64,000 nt of DNA from Saccharofermentans sp. GTDB taxonomy: Bacteria > Bacillota > Clostridia > Saccharofermentanales > Saccharofermentanaceae. The notes beneath the pieces are model-generated. The model saw only the letters and a list, made by a program, of their open reading frames with translations, had not been told where the DNA came from and did not search any database. The DNA lies in assembly GCA_024403655.1 (NCBI GenBank), contig JAKSRK010000001.1, forward strand, positions 1 to 64,000, given 5' to 3'. Positions 1-8,441 of this stretch are shown here, one piece after another. Position 1 is the first letter of the stretch; every line of letters begins with the position of its first letter. Both the position numbers and the translations under genes were made by a program.

Positions 1-55
1 AACCCGGGGCCCACTGATTAAGAGTCAGTTGCTCTACCATCTGAGCTAATGGTGC
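1..55 (-). tRNA. tRNA-Lys (CTT anticodon), 3' end cut by window
   Basis: Read on the minus strand, the acceptor 5' arm GCACCAT (49-55) is followed by a D-arm with the AGCTCAG..GGTAGAGCA pattern. The anticodon stem ACTGA/TCAGT encloses the loop CTCTTAA, which places CTT at the anticodon and so predicts lysine. The T-arm begins GGCCCCGGGTT and then runs off the left end, so the last 20 or so bases are missing. A strong promoter lies just upstream (79-106). Confidence 0.93.
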
Positions 56-78
56 ATGTGCTTCAATCAAGCTTGTTT

Positions 79-106
79 ATTATAACATTGCATTCATGGA
101 TGTCAA
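79..106 (-). promoter_or_regulatory. Promoter of tRNA-Lys
   Basis: On the minus strand there is a perfect -35 TTGACA (101-106), a 16-base spacer and a perfect -10 TATAAT (79-84). The -10 is extended by an upstream TGT. The tRNA starts about 24 bases downstream of the -10. Confidence 0.85.
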
Positions 107-139
107 CATTATTTTTACTAGTTTTTTCAACTTTTTTGC

Positions 140-1246
140 TTAATTGAAGAATCCTTCCATATCTACTGATGAGAAGTTCTCGTCAAGAGGCAGTGATACG
201 GCCTTTTTAAGCTTGGCTGACTTATAAATTCCCATAAGAGTATCTACAGAGGAATAACCGCTTAATGCATCTGCAAGAGGCTGTCTGTCAGAATCATTTA
301 TTGCTTCAATAAAGTCAGCATAAATGCCTGTATGAGGATTAACAGCATTAAGAAGGGAGGAGAAGCCGTATGTACTAATCTGCTTAATAATATATTGCAT
401 ATTAAGACTCTTTCCATTTCTGACTATATGAAGAGAAGGCATTCCTTTCTTAAGACCTAATGTAATCTCGCCGTTCTCGCAAAGAACAGAGAACATGGCG
501 CAGTGATCCTTGTCGGATGTAGCTGTTGTTCCTTCAATGCTAGCAAGTGCGTTATCTTCCATACGAAGAAGTGCCATACCAAGGTCTTCTGCTTCGATAT
601 GACGCAGACGCTGGGAAAGCATAGCCTGAGCTTCAACGGGCTTACTTCCCATAAGCCATACAAGAAGATCTATGGCATGAATGGTCTGATTCATCATGGC
701 TCCGCCGTCAGACTTCCATGTTCCTCTCCATGCAGCAGAAGAATAGTAATCTTCTCCGTGTCCCCATCTTACATAGATGGTGCCGTGAAGGACCTTACCG
801 AACTTACCGGAAGCTATGTCTTCATGAAGTAATGAGACAAAAGGAAAGTAGCGGTAGATATGTCCCATGGCAATCTTTCTATTACATTCTTTGGAAAGTT
901 CGTAAATCTTACGACTCTCATCTGAAGACATAGTCATGGGCTTTTCCAAAAGGAGATTACAGCCGTGTCTTAAGGCATAATCCGCTATTTGAAAGTGAAG
1001 ACCTGAAGGTACCGTTACTGCTACTATATCAGGCTTTATCTCATCAATAGCCTGCTTGTAGTCGTTATAAATCTTTACTTCATTTGCGGGTATCTTACTT
1101 GATTCCAAAAGCTTTAAGGGAGCTTTATCGGATACATCAACAAGGGCTTTGAGCTCAGCCTTGTTACTTAGCTTCTTGATAGCTTTAATATGCTTTGCGG
1201 CAACACGTCCGCAGCCGATTATAATTACTGAAAGTTTCTTTTCCAT
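140..1246 (-). CDS. Gfo/Idh/MocA family NAD(P)-dependent oxidoreductase
   Basis: A 368-residue cytosolic dehydrogenase of the Gfo/Idh/MocA family. The N-terminal Rossmann fold opens with the strand and glycine motif VIIIGCGRVAAKH (residues 7-19). The family signature EKP is at about residues 101-103 (LLLEKPMTM), where the lysine is the usual catalytic residue. The C-terminal half is the mixed alpha/beta substrate domain, with the HAIDLL helix typical of the family. The substrate, probably a sugar or inositol, cannot be told from sequence. There is no clear ribosome site. A -10 box ends 6 bases before the ATG, so the mRNA may be leaderless. It diverges from the phosphorylase gene, with overlapping promoters. 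Confidence 0.85.
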   Translation of the reverse strand: MEKKLSVIIIGCGRVAAKHIKAIKKLSNKAELKALVDVSDKAPLKLLESSKIPANEVKIYNDYKQAIDEIKPDIVAVTVPSGLHFQIADYALRHGCNLLLEKPMTMSSDESRKIYELSKECNRKIAMGHIYRYFPFVSLLHEDIASGKFGKVLHGTIYVRWGHGEDYYSSAAWRGTWKSDGGAMMNQTIHAIDLLVWLMGSKPVEAQAMLSQRLRHIEAEDLGMALLRMEDNALASIEGTTATSDKDHCAMFSVLCENGEITLGLKKGMPSLHIVRNGKSLNMQYIIKQISTYGFSSLLNAVNPHTGIYADFIEAINDSDRQPLADALSGYSSVDTLMGIYKSAKLKKAVSLPLDENFSSVDMEGFFN

Positions 1247-1252
1247 ACGCCT

Positions 1253-1277
1253 ATAATAACATAATTATTGTTATAAT
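1253..1277. promoter_or_regulatory. Back-to-back divergent extended -10 promoters
   Basis: The segment is an imperfect palindrome made of two outward-facing extended -10 elements. TGTTATAAT (1269-1277) points right to the nucleoside phosphorylase gene. TGTTATTAT on the minus strand (1253-1261) points left to the oxidoreductase. Only 7 bases separate them, so each lies where the other's -35 would be, and polymerase binding should be mutually exclusive. Confidence 0.65.
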
Positions 1278-1310
1278 CTATTCGTAATAATTTATCCGGA
1301 GACAAGGCCT

Positions 1311-2636
1311 ATGAATTTTGTTGATATCATTCTTGATAAGCGTTACGGAAGAGCTTTAAGCGACGAACAGATAGACTTTTTTATTAAAAGCGTAACTGAT
1401 AAGACAGTACCCGATTATCAGGTATCGGCTCTTCTTATGGCTATTGTTTTAAATGGTATGGATGATCGTGAGATGACGACTCTTACCATGAAGATGGCTT
1501 CTTCGGGTGAGATGAACGATTTGTCTTTTGTTGACGGTATTGCTGTTGATAAACACTCTACAGGCGGTGTTGGAGATAAGATTACGCCTATTGTACTTCC
1601 TTTATGTGCGACTTTCGGCGTTCCCGGAGTAAAGCTGTCAGGAAGAGGTCTTGGCTTTACGGGAGGTACCGTAGATAAGTTTGAGTCAGTAAAGGGCTTT
1701 AATGTGCAGGTATCGCAGGAAGATTTCCCAAAGTATCTTGAGAAGTCAGGTATGGTTATCTCGGGGCAGACTCCTTCTCTTGCTCCTGCAGACAAGATTT
1801 TATATGCCTTAAGAGATGTTACGGGAACCGTTGATTCCATCCCTCTTATTGCTTCAAGTATTATGAGCAAGAAGATTGCAGGCGGAGCTCAGGCGATTGT
1901 ACTTGATGTAACCTGCGGTAGCGGCGCTTTTATGAAGACGGAAGAAGATGCGCGTAAGCTTGCTTCTGCCATGATCAGAATCGGTAACCTTGCAGGAAGA
2001 AAGACTGTAGCTGTAATCACCAATATGGATGAGCCTCTCGGAAAGGCTGTGGGAAATGTTCTCGAAATGCAGGAAGTACACGAAGTCTTACTTGGCAGAG
2101 GTTCGTCCGATGTAGTGGAAGTCGCCTGTGCACTTGCTTCAAGAATGATTACTCTCGCCGGAAAGAACGATGGCATGAGTATTGAATCTCTTGAAGAAGA
2201 ATGTAAAAAGAGAATACAGGACGGTACTGTTCTGGCTAAGTACTATGAGCTTATTATCTCCCAGGGAGGAAATATTCTTCCCAGCGGTGCACCCGAGTAT
2301 GTAGAGAAGCCTTTCGAGGATATAAGAGTACCAGCTACACAGGACGGGTATATTAAAGGCATACAGGCTGATGTTATAGGTAAAGCCTCGGTTATGCTTG
2401 GAGCAGGAAGGCTTACCAAAGAGGATAAGATTGATTATGGGGCAGGTATCTGTTTTTACAGGAAAGTAGGAGACAAGGTCAAAAGAGGGGACGTCATATG
2501 TTCTCTTTACAGAGGCGAGAGTGTAACACCTGACGATGAGAAGCTTTTTGATGCGATGGAAATGATATCAGATGCGATCACTTATTCATCAGAGATAGTT
2601 GAGCCGACAAAGGCAGTAATTGACGTTCTTGACTGA
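1311..2636 (+). CDS. pdp: Pyrimidine-nucleoside (thymidine) phosphorylase
   Basis: A cytosolic salvage enzyme that splits uridine or thymidine with phosphate into the base and (deoxy)ribose-1-phosphate. At 441 residues it has the full length of the Pdp/DeoA family. The family signature KHSTGGVGDK is at about residues 81-90, followed by SGRGLGFTGGTVDK. The N-terminal helical domain and the C-terminal domain with the GDVICSLY segment are both present. Sequence alone does not separate Pdp from the thymidine-specific DeoA. The gene has its own extended -10 promoter. The ruvC promoter sits across its stop codon, so it is not obligatorily in the ruv operon. Confidence 0.92.
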   Translation: MNFVDIILDKRYGRALSDEQIDFFIKSVTDKTVPDYQVSALLMAIVLNGMDDREMTTLTMKMASSGEMNDLSFVDGIAVDKHSTGGVGDKITPIVLPLCATFGVPGVKLSGRGLGFTGGTVDKFESVKGFNVQVSQEDFPKYLEKSGMVISGQTPSLAPADKILYALRDVTGTVDSIPLIASSIMSKKIAGGAQAIVLDVTCGSGAFMKTEEDARKLASAMIRIGNLAGRKTVAVITNMDEPLGKAVGNVLEMQEVHEVLLGRGSSDVVEVACALASRMITLAGKNDGMSIESLEEECKKRIQDGTVLAKYYELIISQGGNILPSGAPEYVEKPFEDIRVPATQDGYIKGIQADVIGKASVMLGAGRLTKEDKIDYGAGICFYRKVGDKVKRGDVICSLYRGESVTPDDEKLFDAMEMISDAITYSSEIVEPTKAVIDVLD

Positions 2637-2648
2637 AATAAGTATAAT
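2620..2648 (+). promoter_or_regulatory. Promoter of the ruvCAB-queH operon
   Basis: A near-consensus sigma-A promoter: -35 TTGACG (2620-2625), a 17-base spacer and -10 TATAAT (2643-2648). The -35 lies inside the last codons of the phosphorylase gene. The predicted start is about 2655, giving a leader of about 27 bases with the ribosome site GAGGAG before ruvC. No LexA-type box is visible around it. Confidence 0.8.
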
Positions 2649-2681
2649 GTGAACAAATGTTTATAAAGAGGAGCTTTCTTA

Positions 2682-3245
2682 ATGGGTAATACGCCCGAGA
2701 CAGTTAAGATTATCGGAATCGACCCGGGCTATGCAATTACGGGTTATGGAATAATAGAGAAGACGGGTAACAGAATCAGATGTATTGATTACGGTGCTAT
2801 TACCACCCCCGCCAAGACTCCGTTTCCTGACAGGCTTCTTACTATTAATGATAAGATGAGATTCATCCTTGATATGTATAAGCCTGATTATATGGCTGTT
2901 GAGGAATTGTTTCTTTATAAGAATACTACTACGGCGATTGGTACGGCACAGGCAAGAGGCGTTGTAATAGTTGAAGCGGCAAGAGCCAATATTCCTGTTT
3001 ATGAGTACACGCCGGGAGAGATTAAGCTTGCTGTTACAGGTTACGGTAAAGCGCAGAAGCAGCAGGTTGCCATGATGACCAAGTCTTTGCTGGGACTTAA
3101 GGAGATGCCCAAGCCTGACGATGTAACGGACGCTCTTGCTATTGCAATCTGCTTTGCTCATGCGGGTCCCAAGTTCTCTAATCAGTCTGTATCAGGATAC
3201 CAGTACGGAAGATACGGCTACAGCAGGCGTAATGAGTTCGGATGA
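2682..3245 (+). CDS. ruvC: Holliday junction endonuclease RuvC
   Basis: Resolves Holliday junctions by paired nicking, acting with the RuvAB branch-migration motor. The 187 residues match the family length. The N-terminal RNase-H-like strand IIGIDPGYAITGYG carries the first catalytic Asp. AVEELFLYKN carries the Glu, and the late motif PDDVTDALAIA supplies the last two acidic residues. A short Tyr/Ser-rich tail of about 20 residues follows the domain. It is first in the cluster ruvC-ruvA-ruvB-queH, with a GAGGAG ribosome site 9 bases before the ATG and a strong promoter just upstream. Confidence 0.96.
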   Translation: MGNTPETVKIIGIDPGYAITGYGIIEKTGNRIRCIDYGAITTPAKTPFPDRLLTINDKMRFILDMYKPDYMAVEELFLYKNTTTAIGTAQARGVVIVEAARANIPVYEYTPGEIKLAVTGYGKAQKQQVAMMTKSLLGLKEMPKPDDVTDALAIAICFAHAGPKFSNQSVSGYQYGRYGYSRRNEFG

Positions 3246-3279
3246 CTGCTAGGATATAATCTTTGAGGGAGTATAAATC

Positions 3280-3891
3280 ATGTATTCATATATAAAAGGT
3301 GAGTTGGTAAAAATTACGGACGACATAGTTGTCGTTGATAATAACGGAATCGGATATGAGATTATCTGTCCCTTTGCTTTGTCTTCCAAGTTAGGTCATA
3401 TCGGAACTGACGTATGCGTTTGGATTTATCAGAGTGTAAGAGAAGACGACATATCTCTTTACGGTTTCTCTGAGCCTGAGCAGAAGGACATGTTCCTCCT
3501 GCTTATTACAGTAAGCGGCATCGGTCCCAAGGTAGCTCATTCAATCTGCTCCCAGCTTACACCAGACAAGTTCGCATTGGCTGTAATGGGTTCTGATGTT
3601 AAGGCTCTTACAGGAGTTAAGGGCTTAGGTAAGAAGGGTGCAGAGAGAATCGTACTTGAACTTAAGGATAAGCTTAAGGACGTTAATGCTAATAATCCTT
3701 CCATTGTTATATCTTCAGATGATTCGACTGATACGGTTATAAGTTCTTCAGTTGCAGCTGATGCTGTTGAGGCACTGATGGTATTAGGTTATAAGCAGGC
3801 TGATGCAGCCAACGCAGTCAGCAGTGTTTACTCTGAGGATCTCGATTTGCAGGCAGTAATACGTAAAGCACTTAAGAGTCTTGCGAGGTAA
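3280..3891 (+). CDS. ruvA: Holliday junction branch migration protein RuvA
   Basis: The junction-binding subunit of the RuvAB motor. The 203 residues show the three RuvA regions. The N-terminal OB fold begins [12 protein letters not shown]. Tandem helix-hairpin-helix elements are centred on [13 protein letters not shown] and [22 protein letters not shown]. The small C-terminal RuvB-contact domain (about residues 155-203) contains [16 protein letters not shown]. The linker between core and C-terminal domain is acidic and serine/threonine-rich. A GGGAG ribosome site precedes the ATG. It is followed 5 bases later by ruvB. Confidence 0.96.
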   Translation: MYSYIKGELVKITDDIVVVDNNGIGYEIICPFALSSKLGHIGTDVCVWIYQSVREDDISLYGFSEPEQKDMFLLLITVSGIGPKVAHSICSQLTPDKFALAVMGSDVKALTGVKGLGKKGAERIVLELKDKLKDVNANNPSIVISSDDSTDTVISSSVAADAVEALMVLGYKQADAANAVSSVYSEDLDLQAVIRKALKSLAR

Positions 3892-3896
3892 ATGGG

Positions 3897-5000
3897 ATGG
3901 ATTACGGTCATTTTGACAGCGGTTTTGAAGATGAAGAGAGAGTTATCGGAAGGCAGAGGCAGTTCGATGACAGAGATGAGAAGAATCTTCGACCTATAAC
4001 CTTTGAAGACTATAGCGGTCAGAAGAAGGTTAAGGAGAATCTTAAGATATTTATCAGTGCGGCCAAGAAGCGTAATGATGCTCTTGATCATGTTTTGCTC
4101 TATGGTCCTCCGGGATTAGGTAAGACAACTCTTGCAGGAATTATCGCTTCAGAGATGGGTGTTGCCATGCATATTACTACCGGCCCTTCAATTGAGAAGG
4201 CCGGAGATCTCGCAGCTATTCTTACCAACCTTAATGAGAACGAAGTTCTTTTTATCGATGAGATTCACAGACTTAACAGAAGTGTTGAGGAAGTACTTTA
4301 TCCTGCAATGGAGGATTACTGTCTTGACCTTATGATCGGTAAAGGACCTTCAGCCAGATCAGTTAGACTTGATCTTCCTCATTTTACTTTGGTTGGTGCT
4401 ACCACCAGAGCCGGAATGCTTTCCGCTCCTTTGCGTGACAGATTCGGTATGCTTCATCGTCTGGAGCTTTACGATACGGAAGATCTAATGTCAATTTTGA
4501 AGCGTGATGCATCTCTTCTTGAGATAGATATTGATGATGAAGGTCTTAGGAATATCGCTTCAAGATCAAGAGGAACACCCAGAATCGCTATCAGACTTTT
4601 GAAGCGTATGCGTGACTATGCTGCTTATCTTGATAAGAATGTAATTGATAAAGAAGTATCTGACTTCGGTCTTAATGCGCTTGATATTGACAGTATTGGT
4701 CTTGATTCAATAGACAGACGAATCCTCACAACTATTGCTGATGTTTTCCGTGGTGGTCCTGTTGGTCTTGAGACTCTTGCTGCATGTACGGGTGAAGATC
4801 CTGTTACAATTGAAGATGTATATGAGCCTTTCCTTCTTCAGAACGGTTTTATTGCAAAGACACCCAGAGGAAGAGTTCTTACCTTAAGAGCCTTTGAACA
4901 TCTCGGATTATCTGTTCCGCCTTCATTTATTGCCAAGAACAGCGGTGTTGGAGCAGTAGGGTTTGAGAATATTTCAATGGATCTGGATAAGAAGGATTAA
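3897..5000 (+). CDS. ruvB: Holliday junction branch migration ATPase RuvB
   Basis: The hexameric AAA+ ATPase that drives branch migration at RuvA-bound junctions. In the 367 residues the Walker A motif is [14 protein letters not shown] and Walker B is [12 protein letters not shown]. The sensor 1 region is [10 protein letters not shown] and the arginine-finger region is LRDRFGM. The C-terminal winged-helix domain contains the [10 protein letters not shown] segment typical of RuvB. The N-terminus is about 20 residues longer than in many homologues and rich in Asp/Glu/Arg. The ATG is served by GAGG within the last codons of ruvA. Confidence 0.97.
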   Translation: MDYGHFDSGFEDEERVIGRQRQFDDRDEKNLRPITFEDYSGQKKVKENLKIFISAAKKRNDALDHVLLYGPPGLGKTTLAGIIASEMGVAMHITTGPSIEKAGDLAAILTNLNENEVLFIDEIHRLNRSVEEVLYPAMEDYCLDLMIGKGPSARSVRLDLPHFTLVGATTRAGMLSAPLRDRFGMLHRLELYDTEDLMSILKRDASLLEIDIDDEGLRNIASRSRGTPRIAIRLLKRMRDYAAYLDKNVIDKEVSDFGLNALDIDSIGLDSIDRRILTTIADVFRGGPVGLETLAACTGEDPVTIEDVYEPFLLQNGFIAKTPRGRVLTLRAFEHLGLSVPPSFIAKNSGVGAVGFENISMDLDKKD

Positions 5001-5005
5001 TTACC

Positions 5006-5578
5006 ATGTCAATGCTTTTACATGCCTGCTGCGGCCCATGTGCCATGTATCCTGTTGATTTCCTGCTTAATGAAGGCAGGGAATTCGATTTGTATTGGTA
5101 TAATCCCAACATACATCCTGTTTATGAATGGAACAGAAGACTTGAGAATCTTCAGAAAGCTTCCGATCATTATAATGTAAAGCTGATTAGAGACGGTGGC
5201 GAAGGATATATAGATTGCAGGGAAGAATATTGGAAATCAAAGGAATACCTGGATATATATTCTTCAAGATGCGATATGTGTTATGACATAAGACTTGAGA
5301 ATGTAGCCAGATTTGCTTCTGAGAACGGATATGATTCTATCTGTACGACTTTACTTGTAAGTCCTTACCAGCAGCATGAGAAGATTTGTGATATTGCCCG
5401 TCAGAAGGCTGATAAGTATGGTATAGAATTCGATTACTATGATTTCCGTCCCGGATTCAGGGAAGGCCAGAATATGGCTAGAGATATCGGATTATACCGT
5501 CAGAAGTACTGCGGATGTATTTTCTCGTTGGATGAATCCAAGTTCAAAGATAAAATCCTTAAATCATTTGAAGAATAA
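5006..5578 (+). CDS. queH: Epoxyqueuosine reductase QueH
   Basis: Catalyses the last step of queuosine tRNA modification, reducing epoxyqueuosine to queuosine; QueH is the non-cobalamin alternative to QueG. The 190-residue protein (formerly DUF208) shows the diagnostic cysteines: LHACCGPCA near the N-terminus, SSRCDMCYDIRLE in the middle and YCGCIFSLDES near the C-terminus. These are expected to hold an iron-sulfur cluster plus a second metal site. It follows ruvB by 5 bases, which suggests co-transcription. It ends 3 bases before the end of the opposing rqcH. Confidence 0.93.
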   Translation: MSMLLHACCGPCAMYPVDFLLNEGREFDLYWYNPNIHPVYEWNRRLENLQKASDHYNVKLIRDGGEGYIDCREEYWKSKEYLDIYSSRCDMCYDIRLENVARFASENGYDSICTTLLVSPYQQHEKICDIARQKADKYGIEFDYYDFRPGFREGQNMARDIGLYRQKYCGCIFSLDESKFKDKILKSFEE

Positions 5579-5581
5579 CTC

Positions 5582-7480
5582 TTATACTATCTCCTTGGCA
5601 CTTACAACAATAGAGTAATAGCCTTCGTAGATTACCATTCCGGGCTTTGCTCCGGGAATCTTCTTAACATGTGATACTTTGCAGTAATCAACTTCAGCCT
5701 TGATGTCTCCGGCTTTGCTGCCTTCTGATGCATTATGTTCTTCAAGCATAATGCTCTTGGAGAAATAGGCTGCAGTCTGAGCTGCTTCTATAACAGAATT
5801 ATCAGGCGGAAATTCTTCGCCCTTTATGCCTTTTAAGATAACGTGAGTTCCGGGCATTCCCTTGATATGGAACCACCAGTCATCTTTATCTGCTACTTTG
5901 AAGGTAAGTTCATCATTTTGAAGGTTATTTCTACCGCAAATAATCTCTCTTCCGTCGGAACTAGTATATCTTCTGTAGGGAAGCGGAGCAGAATTCTTGT
6001 TGGCCTTTTGCTTGTTATTCTTCTCTCTGGCTTTCTTGGCAGCTTCTCTTAAAGCACGTGAAGAAGCCTTGCCTGATTTTGCTTTACCTACAGTTGTATT
6101 AGGATCACCTTGATTCTGCTGCTTTCTTGCTTTGGGCTTATCTCCGGCTGCATTTAGTTCCTGCATTACTGCACTTATGTCATCTTCGCAGGATGCAGCC
6201 TCAGCAGCTACCTTAAGAGTTCTTAAGTAGTCTATTGCCATCTTATCGTCGGCAAGATACTCTTCTGCTAAAGTCAGCTTACGCTTAGCTTTACGGAATC
6301 TTCTATAGTAATCCTGGGCATTGTCAGAAGCGTTCAAAGAAGGATCGAGCTTAATGGTAATGTCTTTGGGCGGATCCTCGTAATAATTCTGACAGTTTAA
6401 GTATTCTTCCTTACCGTTAAGAAGGTACTGATTGGCAAGTATTAAATCAGCACATACCTTGTAGTAGTCTGATTTGATACCTTCTTCTTTGTCTGCCATG
6501 TGTATCTCAGCTTTATGAGTAGCATGAGAAAGCGCACTTCCGATAATCGCCTTTAAGCGTTGCTTCTTCTTATCCAGGTCGATGAAGCGATCCTTCTCGT
6601 GATAATACATATCAATAGCCTGTGACAGTGTAGATGCGTCCTTCTTCTTAGGATAGCCCTGAAGAGCGAAAGGAGAATATTCGCAAGCCATATCATCCTC
6701 GCTGTAGTAAGAAGCGGGGGAGATGTCATAGTTTACGACCTTTGAGGCAAGTTCGCAGACAACTTTTGTTATAGCCTGCTTTTCCTGTGAACTCAGGTTC
6801 TTTGCAGGCATTCTGTCATCAACATCTGCTTTAAGACAGAGCTGTCTGCAAAGGTTAGGTGAGATACCCTTAATAGAATTAAGAAGAGCCTTCTCGATGG
6901 GTCTACCCATCTCTTCCTCTTCAATAGGCATTATACCCTCAGACGCTATCTTTAAAACCTCTTCACAAGTGAACTTGTCCTGTGAAGGGGGATACTCATA
7001 AATTCTGGCAGGCATAACTTCTCTTACGCGGCTTACGCTGTAATCTACATGTACTATGCTGTCCAGAATTCTTCCGTTAGGATTAATGAGGATAAGATTG
7101 CTATATCTGCCCATAAGTTCGGCAGTAAGCTTTATATTCTTAACATCGTGAAGCTCATCGGTTGACGTTACTTCAATCTCAATGATTCTTTCATATCCCG
7201 GATTAGATACGGATATAATCTTGGATCCTGACAAATACTTTCTTAAGAGCATACAAAAGGAAGGAGGTGTCTGAGGATTCTCTCTTGTAGAATCAGTAAT
7301 ATTAATTCTGGGAGCAGAAGGATTAACAGAGATAAGAAGCTTCTTAATACCTGAAATAGTTCTGATATGAAGAATTACCGTATATTTATCGGGTTGGAAT
7401 ACTTTATCTATTCTGGCTCCTGTTAATTCATCGTTAAGCTCACGAGAAAGAAGCTGAGCAGTAATACCGTCTAAAGCCAT
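5582..7480 (-). CDS. rqcH: Rqc2/NFACT family ribosome quality control protein RqcH
   Basis: Binds stalled 50S subunits carrying peptidyl-tRNA and directs alanine tailing; older annotations call it a fibronectin-binding protein. In the 632 residues an NFACT-N domain begins MALDGITAQLLSRELNDELTG. It is followed by a helix-hairpin-helix region and a long coiled coil (about residues 290-430). A highly basic Lys/Ala/Gln-rich linker occupies about 450-505. The NFACT-R domain near the C-terminus contains GREIICGRNN, DDWWFHIKG and PGTHVIL. Its ATG shares one base with the stop codon of the upstream small membrane protein gene (TAATG), so the two are translationally coupled. SmpB, the tmRNA rescue partner, is also in this window. 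Confidence 0.93.
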   Translation of the reverse strand: MALDGITAQLLSRELNDELTGARIDKVFQPDKYTVILHIRTISGIKKLLISVNPSAPRINITDSTRENPQTPPSFCMLLRKYLSGSKIISVSNPGYERIIEIEVTSTDELHDVKNIKLTAELMGRYSNLILINPNGRILDSIVHVDYSVSRVREVMPARIYEYPPSQDKFTCEEVLKIASEGIMPIEEEEMGRPIEKALLNSIKGISPNLCRQLCLKADVDDRMPAKNLSSQEKQAITKVVCELASKVVNYDISPASYYSEDDMACEYSPFALQGYPKKKDASTLSQAIDMYYHEKDRFIDLDKKKQRLKAIIGSALSHATHKAEIHMADKEEGIKSDYYKVCADLILANQYLLNGKEEYLNCQNYYEDPPKDITIKLDPSLNASDNAQDYYRRFRKAKRKLTLAEEYLADDKMAIDYLRTLKVAAEAASCEDDISAVMQELNAAGDKPKARKQQNQGDPNTTVGKAKSGKASSRALREAAKKAREKNNKQKANKNSAPLPYRRYTSSDGREIICGRNNLQNDELTFKVADKDDWWFHIKGMPGTHVILKGIKGEEFPPDNSVIEAAQTAAYFSKSIMLEEHNASEGSKAGDIKAEVDYCKVSHVKKIPGAKPGMVIYEGYYSIVVSAKEIV

Positions 7481-7830
7481 TATTGTTCTCCGCCTTCATC
7501 AGATGCTGATTCTTTACCAAGGCTTAATACAAGTCCGATAATCCATACTGCAGCAACTAATATTAGCTCTATTCCGAGAATCAAAAAGAATCTGTCGTAG
7601 TTGTTCCAGGACACAAGTAAATCAACAAGTACTGTTATCAGAACTATAAGAATAGTCATAACAGGGAAGAAGAACTTTGACTTGGAAAAAGCAAGCCAAT
7701 AGTCTGCGAATGTTACATCTGCTGTCTGAACCGGTTGTCTCTTGGACGGTGCTTTACCGGAATTCTGTCTTCTTGCAGTCTTAGGCTTCCTGCCTGAACT
7801 GCTGTTGTTTGTTCTTCTTTGCTGTGCCAT
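7480..7830 (-). CDS. Small two-helix membrane protein, function unknown
   Basis: I do not recognise a family. From the ATG at 7830 the protein is 116 residues. About 50 residues of low-complexity basic N-terminus (Gln, Arg, Ser, Lys, Pro) are followed by two hydrophobic segments. The second is LILGIELILVAAVWIIGLVL, and the tail is acidic. I chose 7830 over an upstream non-ATG start because an extended -10 (TGCTAAAAT on the minus strand) ends 7 bases before this ATG. No ribosome site exists, so the mRNA may be leaderless. The stop overlaps the rqcH start, which makes a role near the ribosome possible but unproven. Confidence 0.6.
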   Translation of the reverse strand: MAQQRRTNNSSSGRKPKTARRQNSGKAPSKRQPVQTADVTFADYWLAFSKSKFFFPVMTILIVLITVLVDLLVSWNNYDRFFLILGIELILVAAVWIIGLVLSLGKESASDEGGEQ

Positions 7831-7952
7831 GGAAGTTATTTTAGCATAAAGTAGGTTAGTATATAACAAAAATAGAAAAAGTATTTCATCCTTAAACTAT
7901 CGTGTACTATTAATGCACCTTATTAATATGGTCTATATGTTAATATATCCTC

Positions 7953-8441
7953 ATGAATGGAAGAAATTACGAGAAGTCAGTTGCAAGATATCTTAAGCAT
8001 CACGGTTTTTATGCAGTCAAAGTAACTAAGGGTTCCGGAGACTATGGTGTAGATGTTCTTGCTAAGAAGATAGGGCATAGGTACGCAGTACAGTGTAAGT
8101 ATTATTCTCGTCCCGTTGGAGTATCTGCTGTACAGCAGGTTGTAGCAGGAATGGCCTACTACGATTGTGACAGGGGAATAGTAGTTACCAATACGACTTT
8201 TACAAGACAGGCTAAGGAACTTGCTGAACTTAACGGTATAGACCTAATTGCCAAAGTTAGTCCTTATAATGGAATTCTCCGTATGTTTTTTAATCTTATA
8301 ACAACAGCCGCACTTGTATGTGCGGCCGTCGGATACTATCGAATATATGCTGTAATCACAGCTGTTGTAATATCTTTCATAAGATTGTGCCTTTGGAAGG
8401 CAAGAAGAGATATTATCAGAGGCTCTCGCCCTTCTCAGTAA
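7953..8441 (+). CDS. Membrane-anchored Mrr-like PD-(D/E)XK nuclease domain protein
   Basis: The first about 100 residues match the Mrr_cat (restriction endonuclease-like) fold. They include an N-terminal acidic residue in YEKSVARYL (E7), D34 in GSGDYGVDVLA, and the core QCK (Q47, C48, K49) in YAVQCKYY. This is the D...QxK form of the PD-(D/E)XK active site. Two hydrophobic segments (about 108-147) follow and should anchor it in the membrane, leaving a short basic tail. The target is unknown; family members include Mrr restriction enzymes and housekeeping nucleases. The start has an extended -10 (TGTTAATAT) 6 bases upstream and no ribosome site. Its 3' end overlaps the opposing prs gene by 26 bases. 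Confidence 0.75.
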   Translation: MNGRNYEKSVARYLKHHGFYAVKVTKGSGDYGVDVLAKKIGHRYAVQCKYYSRPVGVSAVQQVVAGMAYYDCDRGIVVTNTTFTRQAKELAELNGIDLIAKVSPYNGILRMFFNLITTAALVCAAVGYYRIYAVITAVVISFIRLCLWKARRDIIRGSRPSQ

